Shown: positions 61,880 through 64,000 of the stretch, one piece after another
How positions within the stretch are numbered: the stretch's first letter is position 1
Layout of the letters: each line of letters starts with the position of its first letter
NCBI GenBank assembly: GCA_020186115.1
Contig: WSYJ01000075.1
Span: forward strand, 186,001-250,000
Source: Histomonas meleagridis
Taxonomy: Eukaryota; Parabasalia; Tritrichomonadida; Dientamoebidae
Length of the DNA: 64,000 nucleotides
Direction of reading: 5' to 3'
The notes under the pieces: generated by a model
Databases searched by the model: none
What the model saw: only the letters and a program-made list of their open reading frames with translations
Told to the model about the DNA's origin: nothing
Program-made: the position numbers and the translations under genes

Positions 61880-62636
61880 TTATAATGCAAAACTAATATA
61901 AACTTCATAACATGCAGTTTAATAATAATTATTTTCCAGAAATTTAATGAATTTAATTCATATGGAATATTTACTTATTTCATACGTACATCAACGAAAT
62001 TTTATTCGATTTTCCCTCAAATTGATGCAAATATAATTGATCAACTTCAAAATATTATAATGGAAAGTAAAGAAGAAAAAAGATTTCGAATAAGTTTCAA
62101 ACGTTATAATAAATTATTTAATTCGAATCATCCAAAAGCATTAGAAAAATGCAATGAGTTTTTAGAGTTATGTTTTCAATGTCTTTTACGTAAATTGCAA
62201 TTTCAAATCAATATAATAAATATAATTATTATACAATGTAATTAATTCATGATATAATATGTTCAATGTTTAAGTTTAATATTGTACAATTTCCTTCAAA
62301 TACATTTTTCCAAATATTTGTGAATATTTTACCGAATATTAATGACACTAAAATATATCAATTCTTTTCAACGTTTGCAATATATGTAAATGTTGGTTGA
62401 GAAATCGATAAAATATTTATACAATTATCTGTATCTAAACTTCAAACATGAATTTCTCATTATTACCTGAACCAATATATTTCTTTCGTGTATTAATCCG
62501 TGAAAGACTTCAAACAGTCATCGAATGTATACCATTTTATCTACAAGAATTTTGTCCAAAAATTTTAAGCGTTGAACCTAATGGTAAATATTATTGGGAA
62601 ACTATTACTAATGTTTGTTCTTCTTTACAAATTTAG
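61880..62636 (+). pseudogene. Decayed gene next to the satellite, helical product
   Basis: Coding-like pieces follow each other on the plus strand with frame changes: about 61890-62245 (TYFIRTSTKFYSIFPQIDAN, FKRYNKLFNSNHPKALEKCN), then about 62280-62400 (FFQIFVNILPNINDTKIYQF), then 62448-62636 (MNFSLLPEPIYFFRVLIRER, LQTVIECIPFYLQEFCPKIL). All pieces look like amphipathic helices, as in HEAT/karyopherin or adaptin solenoids. The family is not certain. It is clearly non-functional as it stands. Confidence 0.35.
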
Positions 62637-62686
62637 TATCATTACCACAAAATTTACAATTTATTTCTGATAAATCACCAGTGAAA

Positions 62687-64000
62687 GTGATTTTATACAC
62701 AAAACGTTGTAAGTACTAATAAAGAAATTATTCGAGTAATGCCTCAGTCAGTCACTTCATTAAAACTTTAGCGCTTGAAGAAGTGAAATTTAAAAAACAT
62801 AAATTCCCAAATGATACTTTAATGATTATATATATAAAACGTTGTAAGTACTAATAAAGAAATTATTCGAGTAATGCCTCAGTCAGTCACTTCATTAAAA
62901 CTTTAGCGCTTGAAGAAGTGAAATTTAAAAAAACATAAATTCCCAAATGATACTTTAATGATTTTATATATAAAACGTTGTAAGTACTAATAAAGAAATT
63001 ATTCGAGTAATGCCTCAGTCAGTCACTTCATTAAAACTTTAGCGCTTGAAGAAGTGAAATTTAAAAAACATAAATTCCCAAATGATACTTTAATGATTTT
63101 ATATATAAAACGTTGTAAGTACTAATAAAGAAATTATTCGAGTAATGCCTCAGTCAGTCACTTCATTAAAACTTTAGCGCTTGAAGAAGTGAAATTTAAA
63201 AAACATAAATTCCCAAATGATACTTTAATGATTATATATATAAAACGTTGTAAGTACTAATAAAGAAATTATTCGAGTAATGCCTCAGTCAGTCACTTCA
63301 TTAAAACTTTAGCGCTTGAAGAAGTGAAATTTAAAAAAACATAAATTCCCAAATGATACTTTAATGATTATATATATAAAACGTTGTAAGTACTAATAAA
63401 GAAATTATTCGAGTAATGCCTCAGTCAGTCACTTCATTAAAACTTTAGCGCTTGAAGAAGTGAAATTTAAAAAACATAAATTCCCAAATGATACTTTAAT
63501 GATTTTATATATAAAACGTTGTAAGTACTAATAAAGAAATTATTCGAGTAATGCCTCAGTCAGTCACTTCATTAAAACTTTAGCGCTTGAAGAAGTGAAA
63601 TTTAAAAAAACATAAATTCCCAAATGATACTTTAATGATTTTATATATAAAACGTTGTAAGTACTAATAAAGAAATTATTCGAGTAATGCCTCAGTCAGT
63701 CACTTCATTAAAACTTTAGCGCTTGAAGAAGTGAAATTTAAAAAACATAAATTCCCAAATGATACTTTAATGATTATATATATAAAACGTTGTAAGTACT
63801 AATAAAGAAATTATTCGAGTAATGCCTCAGTCAGTCACTTCATTAAAACTTTAGCGCTTGAAGAAGTGAAATTTAAAAAACATAAATTCCCAAATGATAC
63901 TTTAATGATTTTATATATAAAACGTTGTAAGTACTAATAAAGAAATTATTCGAGTAATGCCTCAGTCAGTCACTTCATTAAAACTTTAGCGCTTGAAGAA
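62687..64000. repeat. Satellite array, 135/136-bp unit, at least ten copies
   Basis: Units begin CGTTGTAAGTACTAATAAAG and repeat at 62705, 62840, 62976, 63111, 63246, 63382, 63517, 63653, 63788 and 63923, running off the window end. Copies are nearly identical; they differ by an A6 or A7 run and by GATTATATA or GATTTTATA before the next unit. Each unit contains CACTTC with GAAGTG 22 bp later, a possible hairpin. Confidence 0.95.

Noticed and set aside
62687-64000. CRISPR-like array
   Set aside because: The whole 135-bp unit repeats without variable spacers, and the genome is eukaryotic; it is a satellite.

Overview
The window looks like nuclear DNA of a trichomonad (parabasalid protist), most likely a Tritrichomonas-like species. 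This is inferred from gene families, not from a database search. It is very AT-rich, with short intergenic spaces on both strands and single-exon genes. It carries families that are greatly expanded in trichomonads: DUF3447/ankyrin proteins, BTB plus F5/8-type-C proteins, VPS9 proteins, pogo-like transposase remnants and Ser/Thr-repeat surface proteins.

Layout. 0.9-10.3 kb: a broken surface-protein gene, a membrane protein with MRH-like lectin modules, a RapGAP-like protein sharing a divergent palindromic promoter with it, a dead pogo transposase and a GYF-domain protein. 10.6-14.2 kb: the first of four DUF3447/ankyrin loci. 14.4-23.3 kb: VPS16, a VPS9-type Rab5 GEF, two unknown proteins, an Alba protein and a CARMIL-like PH/LRR protein. 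23.9-27.8 kb: complete xanthine dehydrogenase with a hydrogenosome-style presequence. 28.1-38.5 kb: second ankyrin locus, LCAT-like phospholipase, ribosomal protein uS2 (with a +1 frameshift), a broken CDK-like pseudokinase, a BTB-F5/8C protein and a third ankyrin locus. 39.4-52.8 kb: Mkt1-like, TRAPPC9-like, ankyrin debris, fourth ankyrin locus, an adaptin-like protein and a TRAPPC11-like protein. 53.4-61.5 kb: a second broken surface protein, UBE3A-like HECT ligase, SRP19, a Ras-family GTPase and a TBC Rab-GAP. The window ends in a 135/136-bp satellite array that begins near 62.69 kb.

Many genes serve membrane traffic (VPS16, VPS9, TRAPPC9, TRAPPC11-like, TBC, Ras, adaptin-like, MRH receptor-like). 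They are on both strands in separate transcription units, so this is co-location and not an operon.

The most unusual signal is in the ankyrin loci. Every ankyrin repeat is followed by an AT-rich insert of nearly fixed length, usually exactly 80 nt and sometimes exactly 63 nt. The 80-nt class shifts the frame at every junction, yet the ankyrin segments on both sides stay open for hundreds of codons and three arrays end in a natural stop. The inserts carry no consistent GT-AG ends. They behave like something removed from the RNA or skipped in translation, but by no splice signal I recognise. Secondary points are the presequence on XDH, a perfect 18-bp AACGGT palindrome in a divergent promoter, and a cluster of single-base frameshifts in otherwise conserved genes, which could be sequence error or gene decay. 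All lengths and alignments were made by eye.
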